Shown piece after piece: positions 17,412 through 26,900 of a stretch of DNA of 59,695 bases (its first letter is position 1; the number at the start of each line of letters is the position of its first letter). This DNA comes from Lachnospiraceae bacterium. Its GTDB lineage: Bacteria; Bacillota; Clostridia; Lachnospirales; Lachnospiraceae. Where the stretch lies: the NCBI GenBank assembly GCA_022510615.1, contig JAFLTC010000010.1:1-59695 (forward strand). Direction: 5' to 3'. Made by a program: the position numbers and the translations under genes. The notes below the pieces were generated by a model. It did no database searches. It saw only the letters and a list, made by a program, of their open reading frames with translations, and was not told where the DNA came from.

Positions 17412-18874
17412 GGTATCACCGCCTCCTTCGCATTCTCAATGGCGAGCATCACTGCCTTCGCTTTATTTGCCGATTCCTGGTATTCAAGTTCCGGCTTACT
17501 GTCTGCCACAATACCGCCTCCCGCCTGAACATATACTTTGTTATTTTTCTTAACTGCCATACGGATGGCAATGCAGGTATCCAGATTTCCACTAAAATCT
17601 ATATAGCCTAAGGCTCCCCCGTAGATTCCCCTCGGCTCGGTTTCTAGTTCATCAATAATCTCACATGCACGGATTTTCGGCGCGCCGGATAAAGTTCCCG
17701 CCGGCAGTACGGATTTCATCGCATCCAGAGCATCCCGGTCCTCTCTGATATCTCCCTCCACCTGGGAGCAAATGTGCATAATTTTAGAATATTTATGAAT
17801 CATCTGATATTTCGTAACCTCTACCGAGCCAAACTCGGAAATTTTCCCTAAATCGTTTCTTCCCAAATCCACTAACATATTGTGCTCCGAAAGCTCTTTG
17901 GCATCTCCCATTAAGTCCTTTACCAACTCTTCATCTTCCTTTTCATCCCGGCCCCTCGGTCTGGAACCGGCCACCGGGAAGGTAACCAGACGCCCATCCT
18001 GAAGGCGGACAAGGGTTTCGGGAGAGGTACTTATAATTTCCACATCATCCATATTCATATAAACCATGTAAGGAGAAGGATTTGTGGTTCGCAGCACGCG
18101 GTAGGGATTAATCAGACTTCCCTCATAATCACTGACAAAACGTCTGGATATTACCGCCTGAAAAATGTCGCCGTCATAAATATACTCTCTTGTTTTTTCC
18201 ACGACCTCTTCATATTCTTCTTTTGTCACATTACAGACAAAGTTTACCTTATCGTATACCGGTTCTTCCTCTAACGGTGAGTTGTCACGAATAAGGGAAA
18301 TGATTCCTTTAATATCCGCCTTTGCTTTGGCATAATTTTCTGCCAGAGACCCTTTCGTCGATACATTTGCCACTACGACTATTTTTTGTTTCAGATGGTC
18401 ATAGGCAATTACCTTGTCAAAGAGCATCAAATCATAGTCGGAAAATTCACCCCTCTTGATTTTCAGCTTTGGCTCCGCATGGGCAATCATCGCATAGGAA
18501 AAGTATCCTACAAAACCGCCGGCAAAGGGTGGCATCCCTTCTATTTTCGGTGCCCTGTAATGGGTTAAAATCTCCCGGATGACACTGAGGGAATCTTCGG
18601 TTTCCACCACTTTTTCATTTCCTTTTTCTTCTATAATGACCTGTTTTTCCTTGCAGATTACCCGCATAACCGGGTCATATCCTAAAAAGGAATACCTACC
18701 CCATTTTTCTCCGCCCTCTATACTTTCCAGCAGATAAAATAATTTTTTGCTTTTTGCAATTTTTCGCAGCAGCAGTATCGGCGTTACCACATCCGCATAA
18801 ATTTCTGTCTGAATCGGCACAATGTCATATCCTGCCGCCAGCTTTTTCACTTGTTCCAAAGTTGGTTTTGTCAT
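17408..18874 (-). CDS. trpE: Anthranilate synthase component I, tryptophan-sensitive form
   Basis: Converts chorismate and ammonia to anthranilate. The 488-residue protein has the N-terminal allosteric segment FYLLESIEGGEKWGRYSF, whose LLES motif binds tryptophan in feedback-sensitive TrpE. The chorismate domain has STSPETLVRLQDGRL, FPVAGSRPRGRDEKEDEEL, EHNMLVDLGRNDLGKIS, LPAGTLSGAPKIRA and VQAGGGIVADSKPE. The ATG at 18874 follows GGAGGTAAAT; earlier in-frame codons run back into the T-box leader. So flux is controlled twice: by tRNA-Trp charging at the leader and by tryptophan at the enzyme. Confidence 0.97.
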   Translation of the reverse strand: MTKPTLEQVKKLAAGYDIVPIQTEIYADVVTPILLLRKIAKSKKLFYLLESIEGGEKWGRYSFLGYDPVMRVICKEKQVIIEEKGNEKVVETEDSLSVIREILTHYRAPKIEGMPPFAGGFVGYFSYAMIAHAEPKLKIKRGEFSDYDLMLFDKVIAYDHLKQKIVVVANVSTKGSLAENYAKAKADIKGIISLIRDNSPLEEEPVYDKVNFVCNVTKEEYEEVVEKTREYIYDGDIFQAVISRRFVSDYEGSLINPYRVLRTTNPSPYMVYMNMDDVEIISTSPETLVRLQDGRLVTFPVAGSRPRGRDEKEDEELVKDLMGDAKELSEHNMLVDLGRNDLGKISEFGSVEVTKYQMIHKYSKIMHICSQVEGDIREDRDALDAMKSVLPAGTLSGAPKIRACEIIDELETEPRGIYGGALGYIDFSGNLDTCIAIRMAVKKNNKVYVQAGGGIVADSKPELEYQESANKAKAVMLAIENAKEAVIP

Positions 18875-18966
18875 ATTTACCTCCATTTCTGAAGCGCTAT
18901 GTTGAGGGAGCAAAAGGTGCAGCCGAAAAACGCACACCACTCCGCACATGAGAACTTGCAAACGAT

Positions 18967-19016
18967 AAAAAAGAGCCCTCGTCTCTTCCTGTGTTTAGGA
19001 AAGGGACAAGAGCTCT
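18967..19016 (-). terminator. Regulated terminator of the trp T-box
   Basis: The minus-strand arms AGAGCTCTTGTC and GACGAGGGCTCT pair with G-U wobbles, extended by TTTCCT/AGGAAG, followed by a six-U run at 18967-18972. It is mutually exclusive with the antiterminator that uses the T-box at 19029-19041. Confidence 0.9.
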
Positions 19017-19264
19017 GAAAGTTCTCCTGCGGTACCACCCAGATTGATTACATAGTAATCCACTCAATCATGCACTATCATGCACTCCTGCAGATAACGG
19101 TTCAGGTTTCCGTCAGCGTCTACTTGTCATGTGCTGTCACACAACGTTCAAGCTGCCCTCCCAAGTCCATTCACTATTTATCCGCTATTGCCTCGCACCG
19201 CCCGGCAACTCTCTGAAAGCAAAGATAAATACCTACTACTCTCGGTCAACGGTTTTTTTATTCT
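18967..19264 (-). promoter_or_regulatory. T-box leader, UGG (tRNA-Trp) specifier
   Basis: The leader of the trp operon. The conserved T-box sequence TGGGTGGTACCGC is at 19029-19041. The Stem I specifier context GTGAATGGAC puts the codon UGG at 19167-19169, which fits the tryptophan genes that follow. A terminator hairpin with a U-run follows the T-box. Uncharged tRNA-Trp should pair with the T-box bulge and the specifier, form the antiterminator and let transcription reach trpE. Confidence 0.95.
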
Positions 19265-19270
19265 GATATT

Positions 19271-19299
19271 AGTATACTCACATCTGAAAAAAAAGTCAA
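19271..19299 (-). promoter_or_regulatory. Sigma-A promoter of the trp operon
   Basis: TTGACT (19294-19299), a 17-nt spacer and TATACT (19271-19276). The -35 and the start of the spacer are also the 3' arm and U-tract of the gpsA terminator. Confidence 0.85.
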
Positions 19300-19312
19300 A
19301 TACTTTTTTGAC
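19287..19312 (-). terminator. Intrinsic terminator after gpsA, overlapping the trp promoter
   Basis: GTCAAA (19307-19312), a 6-nt loop, TTTGAC (19295-19300), then eight U (19287-19294), 19 nt after the gpsA stop. The short A/T-rich stem is weak but the U-run is long. Confidence 0.7.
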
Positions 19313-19330
19313 GAAAAGAAATACTGCCAC

Positions 19331-20338
19331 TTACCATGTCAGAGTCTTATACTCACTTACCTTATCCCGGACAAGCAAATCCTTTACCGCCTGCTCCGCA
19401 GATTTATTTTCAAAAAGAATCGCATTAATCTGTTCTACAATCGGCATTGTCACATGATGCTTGTTGGCAAGAGCCATGGCCGCCTTGGCACAGTTGACAC
19501 CCTCGATTACCTGCTTGATTTCCTCTTTCGCCTCTGCCAGTGTCTTTCCCTTTCCTAACAGATAGCCGCAGTTATGATTTCGGCTGTGGGAGCTTGTACA
19601 GGTAACAATCAAATCACCGATACCGGAAAGGCCGCAGAAAGTTTCCATCTTTCCACCCAACTCAATTCCCAGACGGGAAATTTCGGCAATTCCACGGGTC
19701 ATCAGGGCTGCTTTTGTATTATCTCCTAACTCCATACCGTCGAGAATTCCAGCTGCTAACGCAATGACGTTCTTTAACGACCCTCCTAACTCAATGCCTA
19801 CAATATCCGGGCTTGTATAGACACGGAAAGATTTTCCCATAAAAACATCCTGAACAAAGGCAGCCGTCTTTTCAGATTTCGCTCCTACTACAACTGTAGT
19901 GGGCATTCCCTTCGATACTTCCTCCGCATGGCTGGGACCGGATAGGACCGCCACATCTGCCATGGGAAGCTCGTCCTCTAAAATTTCGCACAAAGTCATC
20001 AGCGTATTGTCCTCGATTCCCTTTCCAACATTGACAATAATCTGATTTTCCTCTATATATGGCTTTGCCTCTTTCGCTGTAGAGCGCACAAAAGGAGATG
20101 CCACAGAGCAGACGATAATGTCCTGATTTAAACAGGCCTTCTCCATATTGTCCTCAATGACTATACTGTTCGGAAGCTTTACTCCCGGTAGGCGGTCAAC
20201 ATGCTCCCGATTTTCCCGGAGCATATCAATTTCCGACTGAACCTTAGACCAGAGAGTGACTTTGTGACCGTTATTGGCACATAAAATGGCTAACGCCGTT
20301 CCCCAGCTTCCCGCTCCCAAAAAACTTACATTTTTCAT
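19331..20338 (-). CDS. gpsA: Glycerol-3-phosphate dehydrogenase [NAD(P)+]
   Basis: Reduces dihydroxyacetone phosphate to sn-glycerol 3-phosphate for phospholipid synthesis. The 335-residue protein begins MKNVSFLGAGSWGTALAIL with the Rossmann GxGxxG. It has VNVGKGIEDNTL, VLSGPSHAEEV, the catalytic Lys in IELGGSLKNVIALAAGILDG, NTKAALMTRGIAEI and LSGIGDLIVTCTS. It starts immediately after the plsY stop (TAG then ATG), with AAGGAG inside the plsY end. The pairing with plsY makes sense: GpsA supplies the substrate PlsY acylates. Confidence 0.97.
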   Translation of the reverse strand: MKNVSFLGAGSWGTALAILCANNGHKVTLWSKVQSEIDMLRENREHVDRLPGVKLPNSIVIEDNMEKACLNQDIIVCSVASPFVRSTAKEAKPYIEENQIIVNVGKGIEDNTLMTLCEILEDELPMADVAVLSGPSHAEEVSKGMPTTVVVGAKSEKTAAFVQDVFMGKSFRVYTSPDIVGIELGGSLKNVIALAAGILDGMELGDNTKAALMTRGIAEISRLGIELGGKMETFCGLSGIGDLIVTCTSSHSRNHNCGYLLGKGKTLAEAKEEIKQVIEGVNCAKAAMALANKHHVTMPIVEQINAILFENKSAEQAVKDLLVRDKVSEYKTLTW

Positions 20339-21013
20339 CTAATCGTTCTCCTTTTCTTTTTTCTCGCCCAATTTCCTCTCTGTTCCCTGCACTAAACGTT
20401 TTATGTTTCCGGCGTGCTTTATATAAGCAAGTGTGATAAAGATAAGGCTGACCACAATCATCACAGGAAAATAACAGCTGTCACGGTATCTCAAAACCGA
20501 ATAAACCGGGAAACACCAGACAACAATGAGAGAGCCCAGCGAAACATACCGGGTCACTGCCACCACAAGAATAAAGACAAGAAGCCCGATACCGATCATG
20601 ACCGCACCAACGACGGAGTCTGAAGAGGATGCCACAATAACGGCAGCCGATACGGCAATCCCCTTTCCGCCCTTAAATCCAAGATAAAACGGAAAATTAT
20701 GCCCGATTACTACACCAAGTCCGGCAAACAGTGTCATCAGATATGTCATATCTGCCGAATACCCCATATGGGGACAAAAGATAAAACGGACGGCCAGAGT
20801 CGGGATAAATGCCTTCAGCAAATCGCCGCCAAAGGTGATTCCACCCCCCTTTGCCCCCATGGTGCGCAGGGCATTGGTCGTTCCAATATTCCCACTTCCC
20901 TGGGAACGAATATCCGTGCCGTTCATTTTCCCCACAAAATATCCGGTAGAAAAGCAACCAAAAAAATAGCCAATTACTAAAAAAAGAACTGCAAATAATA
21001 TTTCGTGCGTCAT
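20339..21013 (-). CDS. plsY: Acyl-phosphate:glycerol-3-phosphate acyltransferase PlsY
   Basis: An integral membrane enzyme that acylates glycerol 3-phosphate with acyl phosphate, the first step of phosphatidic acid synthesis. The 224-residue protein has several hydrophobic segments and the three family motifs: DIRSQGSGNIGTTNALR near residue 35, the Gly-rich GGGITFGGDLLKAF, and GHNFPFYLGFKGGKGIAVS. The hydrophilic tail (GTERKLGEKKEKEND) is somewhat longer than usual. AAAGGAG lies before the ATG. It sits 6 nt after the der stop, in the der-plsY-gpsA order common in Firmicutes. Confidence 0.96.
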   Translation of the reverse strand: MTHEILFAVLFLVIGYFFGCFSTGYFVGKMNGTDIRSQGSGNIGTTNALRTMGAKGGGITFGGDLLKAFIPTLAVRFIFCPHMGYSADMTYLMTLFAGLGVVIGHNFPFYLGFKGGKGIAVSAAVIVASSSDSVVGAVMIGIGLLVFILVVAVTRYVSLGSLIVVWCFPVYSVLRYRDSCYFPVMIVVSLIFITLAYIKHAGNIKRLVQGTERKLGEKKEKEND

Positions 21014-21019
21014 AATGGT

Positions 21020-22345
21020 TTACTCCTTTTCTTTTCTTTCGCGAATCAATATCCGGATTGGTGTTCCGGAAAACCCAAAGGTATCCCGAATCCGGTTCTC
21101 AATATATCTCTGATAGGAAAAGTGCATCAGTTCCTTTTTATTGACAAACAAAACAAAAGTGGGCGGTTTTGTACTGACCTGGGTCATATAATAAAGCTTT
21201 AACCGCTTTCCCTTATCGGACGGCGGCTGCTGCATCGCCACTGCCTCCATCAGTATCTCATTCAACACGCCCGTTTGAATTCTCATGGCATGATTCTGTA
21301 TGACGATTTCCAGTAAATCAAATATTTTCATCGTCCGCTGTCCGGTCAGTGCGGAAATAAAAATAATTTCTGCATAGGGAACGAAGGACAATACATCTCT
21401 CACCTTTTTTGTAAACTTCTTTACGGTGGAATTATCCTTCTCCACCGCATCCCATTTGTTGACCGCAATAATCAGCCCGCGGCCTCTGTCATGGGCAATG
21501 CCGGCAATTTTCGCATCCTGCTCTGTCACTCCCTCCGTGGCATCAATCATTAAAATCACCACATCGGAGCGCTCAATGGCGGCCACCGTTCGGATGATAC
21601 TGTATCTCTCAATATCTTCCTTTACCTTACTCTTCCGACGCAGTCCCGCCGTATCAATGAACACATATTCCGTATCTCCATATACAATCTGGGTATCTAT
21701 GGCATCACGGGTCGTTCCGGCAATATCCGATACAATCACCCGGTTTTCTCCCAGTAATTTATTAATCAGGGAAGACTTTCCGGCATTTGGCTTTCCTACT
21801 ATAGCAATTTTCGGGCGCTCATCCTCCTCATCGTCTAACTTTTCTGCTTCCAGATTCGATAGCACCGCATCTAACATGTCACCGATGCCTAATTTCGAGG
21901 AAGCCGACACCGGGTAAGGCTCACCAATCCCCAGATTATAAAACTCATATACATCCGGCATATATTTCTGAAAATTATCCACTTTATTTACGACAAGGAT
22001 AACCGGCTTCCCGGATCTTCGCAGCAGATCTGCCACCTTATAATCCGCATCCACAAGTCCCTGCTTTACATCCACAAGAAATAAAATCACATCTGCGGTA
22101 TCTATGGCAATATTGGCCTGCTCCCGCATATGGATTAACATTTTATCTTTACTCTCCATTTCGATACCGCCGGTATCAATCAGAGAAAGGCTATGATTTA
22201 GCCATGTAATGTCCGCATAAATCCGGTCTCTTGTCACTCCCGGATAATCTTTTACAATGGATATTTTTTCCCCGGCTAATGTATTGAATAATGTCGATTT
22301 CCCAACATTGGGACGACCAACAATAGCAAGTATCGGTTTACTCAT
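21020..22345 (-). CDS. der: Ribosome-assembly GTPase Der (EngA)
   Basis: An essential double GTPase for 50S subunit assembly. The 441 residues hold two G domains and a KH-like C-terminus. First domain: [23 protein letters not shown]. Second domain (from about residue 175): [49 protein letters not shown]. The C-terminal region ends [24 protein letters not shown] follows a small GTGC-GTGA-GCAC hairpin before the ATG. Its promoter overlaps the terminator of the upstream gene. Confidence 0.98.
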   Translation of the reverse strand: MSKPILAIVGRPNVGKSTLFNTLAGEKISIVKDYPGVTRDRIYADITWLNHSLSLIDTGGIEMESKDKMLIHMREQANIAIDTADVILFLVDVKQGLVDADYKVADLLRRSGKPVILVVNKVDNFQKYMPDVYEFYNLGIGEPYPVSASSKLGIGDMLDAVLSNLEAEKLDDEEDERPKIAIVGKPNAGKSSLINKLLGENRVIVSDIAGTTRDAIDTQIVYGDTEYVFIDTAGLRRKSKVKEDIERYSIIRTVAAIERSDVVILMIDATEGVTEQDAKIAGIAHDRGRGLIIAVNKWDAVEKDNSTVKKFTKKVRDVLSFVPYAEIIFISALTGQRTMKIFDLLEIVIQNHAMRIQTGVLNEILMEAVAMQQPPSDKGKRLKLYYMTQVSTKPPTFVLFVNKKELMHFSYQRYIENRIRDTFGFSGTPIRILIRERKEKE

Positions 22346-22395
22346 CTCATCCTCCTGTGCTCACGCACAATATGCCAATTTCCCATACCTTTTCC

Positions 22396-22424
22396 ATTAT
22401 ACTTCCTTTACGAAAAGAAATCAA
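22396..22424 (-). promoter_or_regulatory. Sigma-A promoter of der-plsY-gpsA
   Basis: TTGATT (22419-22424), a 17-nt spacer and TATAAT (22396-22401). The -35 begins inside the last bases of the preceding terminator stem and its U-tract forms the upstream half of the spacer. Confidence 0.7.
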
Positions 22425-22454
22425 GACGGCATCTGGCATGAAGATGCCATCTTG
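22411..22454 (-). terminator. Intrinsic terminator after yraN
   Basis: CAAGATGGCATC (22443-22454) pairs with GATGCCGTCTTG (22422-22433), 12 bp with one G-U, a 9-nt loop, then ATTTCTTTTC. The yraN stop lies 10 nt upstream. It closes the long pilus-rnhB-yraN run. Confidence 0.85.
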
Positions 22455-22464
22455 CGGGCATAAT

Positions 22465-22818
22465 CTAGCCGATATAAGAAAAAGCATTTTTTATGAGCCT
22501 AATCTGTTCCCCTATTATAAATACTACGTCAAATCGTACCGGAGTATCCATGGGAATCTTTTTTTCTTTCATATAATATCTGGCACACTGACATATTTTT
22601 CTGATTTTTTTCATGGAAATAGTACCTTCGCCTCCTCCATACCGGTCATTTTTCCGGTATTTAATTTCAAGAAAGCAAAGGTACTCTCCCTCTCTCGCCA
22701 CAATATCCACCTCGGAAAAGGTGCACCAGTAATTTCTCTCAAGAACTTCATAGCCCTTCCCTTCTAAAAATTCTGCCGCCGCCTGTTCCTTTTCCCAACC
22801 TGTTTTACGCTTGTTCAT
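22465..22818 (-). CDS. yraN: YraN/UPF0102 nuclease-fold protein
   Basis: A 117-residue protein of the YraN family, a predicted restriction-like endonuclease fold of uncertain function. It has KTGWEKEQAAAEFLEGKGYE at the N-terminus and the PD-(D/E)xK-like signature: Glu-Val-Asp in FSEVDIVAREGEYLCFLEIKYR, with the E-x-K in LEIKYRK. The C-terminus is RFDVVFIIGEQIRLIKNAFS. The ribosome site is poor (no GGAGG within 15 nt of the ATG) and a strong palindrome lies just upstream, so translation may be low or coupled. It follows rnhB and the FlhB-like gene in the order known from B. subtilis and relatives. Confidence 0.9.
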   Translation of the reverse strand: MNKRKTGWEKEQAAAEFLEGKGYEVLERNYWCTFSEVDIVAREGEYLCFLEIKYRKNDRYGGGEGTISMKKIRKICQCARYYMKEKKIPMDTPVRFDVVFIIGEQIRLIKNAFSYIG

Positions 22819-22832
22819 ATAGATTTCTATTT

Positions 22833-22854
22833 AGCACGATGGTGCCATCGTGCT
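22833..22854. repeat. Palindrome AGCACGATGG-TG-CCATCGTGCT before yraN
   Basis: A 10-bp perfect stem, 14 nt upstream of the yraN ATG and just after the FlhB-like stop at 22861. There is no clear U-run on either strand (AAATAGAAAT follows on the minus strand). It may be a weak terminator, an attenuator or an RNA processing site within the operon. Confidence 0.6.
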
Positions 22855-22860
22855 CCCCTT

Positions 22861-23148
22861 CTACTTATCCATTTTTATTTTACTCTGGATGCGGTCCATA
22901 CTATCTACAAACACCAGAACCTCTGCCACAATAGAATACAATTCCGGCGGAATATACTCACCGATATCCAGTACCGACAGGGAACGTGCCAGCTTCTCAT
23001 CTTTGTGTACCGGCACATTTGCCTCTTTTGCTACATCGATAATTTTCTCTGCCAGAAACCCACGTCCGGTGGCAACTACCTTTGGTGCCTGCTCCCCCGG
23101 AGAATACTCCAGGGCAACCGCTGTTTTTTTGTCTTCTCTGTCTGCCAT
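22861..23148 (-). CDS. FlhB C-terminal-domain-like protein (YlqH type)
   Basis: A 95-residue soluble protein matching only the cytoplasmic C-terminal part of FlhB/YscU: TAVALEYSPGEQAPKVVATG, GFLAEKIIDVAKEANVPVHK, LARSLSVLDIGEYIPPELYS. The usual autocleavage Asn-Pro-Thr-His is not present; the equivalent place reads ALEYSPGE. Stand-alone copies are common in Firmicutes, including non-flagellated ones, and lie next to rnhB as here. The function is unknown. It should not be taken as proof of a secretion system. It starts 13 nt after the rnhB stop. Confidence 0.85.
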   Translation of the reverse strand: MADREDKKTAVALEYSPGEQAPKVVATGRGFLAEKIIDVAKEANVPVHKDEKLARSLSVLDIGEYIPPELYSIVAEVLVFVDSMDRIQSKIKMDK

Positions 23149-23160
23149 CTCATCAAATCC

Positions 23161-23922
23161 TTACTTTACATAATTATGGATAAACGTATGTCTGTGTATC
23201 GGACACGGACCATACTTTTTCAAAGCCTCTCTGTGCTCGAAAGAGCCATATCCTTTGTTTTTCTCAAATCCATACTCCGGGTACAACTGAGCATACTCCT
23301 CCATCAGCCGGTCCCTTGTTACTTTTGCCATAATACTGGCTGCCGCAATGGAAAGGCTTCGTCCATCTCCCTGTATGATTCCGATTTGCTTAATGGGAAT
23401 CTGAGGAATCGTTACCGCATCGTTTAACAATAAGTCCGGCACTACATCCAAATCCTGCACCGCATGCTGCATCGCCTCATAGGTTGCCTGCAAAATGTTG
23501 ATTTCATCAATCCGTGCCGGAGAACTCATCCCGATTCCGATACTGACTGCCTTTTCTTTGATCTCCTCAAAAAGTGCCTCTCTCTTTTTGGCACTGACCT
23601 GTTTCGAATCATTCAGACCCTCTATTTTTAACCCGGCCGGAAGCACCACTGCACCTGCCACCACCGGTCCGGCAAAGGGTCCCCGCCCCGCTTCGTCAAT
23701 GCCACAGATGCAGGTGTAGTCAGTCCCATACTTCTTTTCAAACTCCAGCATCCTTTCCAGACGCTCCTGCTCCTTTTCATGGGCAAGCAGCTTCTTTTTG
23801 TACTGCTCTATTAACTTTTGGACTCCTGCCCGTTTATCTGCTTCATACTGCGAAAAAAGAGCATGCCACTGCTCTTTTTTCGTTTTCGCAAACAGGTCTT
23901 TTATCTCCTGAATTTTTTGCAT
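23161..23922 (-). CDS. rnhB: Ribonuclease HII with N-terminal helical extension
   Basis: Cuts RNA in RNA-DNA hybrids and removes misincorporated ribonucleotides. The 253 residues begin with a charged, probably coiled-coil extension of about 65 residues (KKEQWHALFSQYEADKR), then the catalytic domain: CICGIDEAGRGPFAGPVVAG with the Asp-Glu pair, LNDSKQVSAKKREAL, LLNDAVTIP, IIQGDGRSLSIAAASIMAKV with catalytic Asp, and YGFEKNKGYGSFEHREAL. The extension is longer than in E. coli RnhB but similar in length to that of other Firmicutes. It follows the 1034-aa gene by 6 nt. Confidence 0.97.
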   Translation of the reverse strand: MQKIQEIKDLFAKTKKEQWHALFSQYEADKRAGVQKLIEQYKKKLLAHEKEQERLERMLEFEKKYGTDYTCICGIDEAGRGPFAGPVVAGAVVLPAGLKIEGLNDSKQVSAKKREALFEEIKEKAVSIGIGMSSPARIDEINILQATYEAMQHAVQDLDVVPDLLLNDAVTIPQIPIKQIGIIQGDGRSLSIAAASIMAKVTRDRLMEEYAQLYPEYGFEKNKGYGSFEHREALKKYGPCPIHRHTFIHNYVK

Positions 23923-23928
23923 ATTTTC

Positions 23929-26900
23929 TTACTCCAGATTGAACAACGTACGTTCTGAAATCTCTACAAGGCGTTTCGTTTTACCGCCTAAGGAAGATAC
24001 CAGGCTTGATTTCTTCGTAATATACTTACGCCCCTGCAGAACCAGACGAATCATCGATTTGTCTTCCATCCAGTCTGAACGCTGATACGGCACATAGAAG
24101 GTCAGAGTTCCGTTTGCCGGAACACGGTAACCGTTTACAGGATTCTGATTATTAATATCCTTAATATTTTCTTTGGACAGCGCCGTACTCTGATCTTTCT
24201 TCTTTTTTCTAGGTGTCAGCACAATACCATCGCTATCATCCTCATCTTCCACTAACTCCAGTGATTGTAAAATACCATCTTCGTTATTTGGATTGGAAAT
24301 CGTAAGCTTGACATATAACGTCTTTTTATCCGGATTACCATAATCGGCATTTTTGTCATAATCAACCAGAATCAGTTCATCTGATAATTTCTGATAATCC
24401 TTTTTCTGTTCCTCTACTTTCACTGTCAGAGCATCTACGGTAGGCGTCTGCTTATTCATAATCTGATACGCCGTATCCATAGCACGGTTCAGAATTCCGT
24501 CAGACTCCGTACTTCCAAGCAGAGTGGAATGATTCGTATCTGAATTACTGTCACCATGTACGATTCCGACATTTTTTCCGTCATATCCATCACTTCCGCT
24601 GTGATGATCCGCTACCCCGTCATTGAAGACATCGGCATTGGAATCAAAGAAGGACTCCACATAACCATATCGCAAATAAGTATCGACATCCGCTATCACT
24701 TGATGACCATCACTGAGTTTAATATCTGACGGGTAAAACGTCCATAGATTCCACAAATAATAACAGGTCTCTTTTTCTTTTTGTTTCTCCTCCTCGGTCA
24801 ATAATGATGCATCTCCTAGAGTACTACAGCCATTATCCTGTACAAGCATGCGTTCATAATAGCCTGTAGTGGATGCCGTATTTTTATCTGCCCCTTTCAT
24901 CGCGTCGGCATTTAGCGCAATCGTCTGTAATTTTGGCAAAATATCATTATAAAAGGTTCTCTTGTAATAAGGATCATCCGGACCGCTTTTTTTTGCCAAC
25001 ATATCAAACTGTACTGTAAGCAGATATATCTTCGCCATGTTACTCAGAGTTCCCTTCGCATGGAGATGATTGGCCGTTTTATCCTCCGTCACGTACATAT
25101 GGGTATTATTTGTTCCGTCCACACCATTATTCACCATTTTACCAAGTCCCTGAGTCAGCATCAGCGGCAGATTTTCTTTCATACACAACCGATACAAAAT
25201 CTTATAACAGGAAATCCAGTCTAAATCATTTTCATAATAACTTTTCATGTCGTCAGGGGAAAATGTATAATTCTTGTCCTTGCTGACAAACTTGTGATAC
25301 ATCTCATATATATTTTTAATACCATCGGTATTTTTATCATAGGAGCCCACATAGAACATATCCGCCCGCTCGATAATATCCAGAGTATTCTCCGTGTCAT
25401 TTTTTACCGCTTCATTAATTTCTGACGGCGTCATGGCAATGACCTTCATATTAAAATTATCACATTCCTCTTCACTCTGGAAGGTAAAGAGCATGCGCTT
25501 TAACACATCGTTTGTTTTTAATCCGTAGTAGGAGAAATCATAATTCGTCTTATTGCATTTATATACGTAAAATTTCAGAGATTTGTTATACTTTAATACA
25601 TAAGTGTCACAGGAAATCTCACAACCCGAGGTAAAATCTGCACAATCAAAATAACCATTTACTAACTTCTCATCCGAATAATCTTTCGGATTCTGCCATG
25701 GGTTTGAACGAGCAGAATCATCCTTTTCACTTATTGGAAAGGCACCATCCGGTAATGTTTCACAGTAAATCCACTGATTCTTCCCCGGATCGTCCACAAA
25801 TTTCGCCCAACCAAAACTGTCAGTTATACCAACCTCTCTAGCATAAAAGTCTCCTTTTCCCACGCCCACATTAACCATGTAACCGCTTGTCTTTTTCACT
25901 GTGCCCGATGAGGTTTTTATGGTCCAGTTGTTCTGGTCATTAATCGCTGCTTGTGTTATCGTATTCCCATCTTTATCTCTTTTGAACAGTTTCGGATATT
26001 TTTCTGCCAGTTTAGCAATCTTGGCATCCTCAGCTATCGGTTCTTTCACATCCAGTTCACTGAGTTCCAGGGTATAGCCACCCCACAGAGTTTTTTCTTC
26101 AGGTGCTGACCATGTGGCACTATCCCGTAATTCCTCCTCTGTAACTACATTTCCGGCTTTATCAAGGATATTACCGGCTTTATCTGTTTCAAAGGCATCC
26201 GGATATTTTTTTACCATCTCACTTATGGAGAGATTTTTGTCGGACTCAGCTATGCCATCAGCAGATATTTCAATCTCGTGGGAATTGCTGCTGCTCTTTT
26301 TCCAGTTCCTATTATCCGCAATGGCAATATCTCGTATCTCTTTTTTGCTTTTTGAAGTATCGTTTGCAAATAATGCCGGAACCTCTTTTGCTAAATCAGC
26401 CACTGTGCCGTTGCCATTATTGTATATATTTTTAAACTTTTCCGGGTCGCCCCCGGCTGCTTTAATATCGCTATCGGAAAATTGAAGAGAATAAATCTGT
26501 CCGATTTCCACTAAAGGCTTGGCTTCAGTCTTTTCATCATCACCAAATTTATAAACATTGTAGGTGTAATGACAGAACCATTCTCCTATCGAATTATGCA
26601 GGCCATAATTGGATATATCCTGTGGGTTGATAAAATTTCTGCCATCATTACAGGCATCAATTCCAATCTGCATTACATCCAGCGGTTTTTTCTCATCTTC
26701 TTTTAAATTCATGTAAATCATCTGCTGCTGGGCAAGCTCTGGCACAATCTCCAATAACACAAACGGGTTATCTTTCGTTCCCTTTTGTCCTTCAGCCTTA
26801 GGTATCCCATCCATAGGTGTCTTTCCGGTTCCATAATCACCCTTCCGGTTACCACCTTCATCCGTAACTTGAATACTCGAAGAATAACCATCCGGTTCAT

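Noticed and set aside
18875-18961. Longer N-terminus for TrpE
   Set aside because: The extension lies in the leader after the T-box terminator and has no ribosome site; GGAGGTAAAT before ATG 18874 is decisive.
22861-23148. Evidence for a flagellar or type III secretion export gate
   Set aside because: Only the soluble C-terminal part of FlhB is present, without the membrane domain or NPTH motif. Such stand-alone genes are common next to rnhB in Firmicutes.
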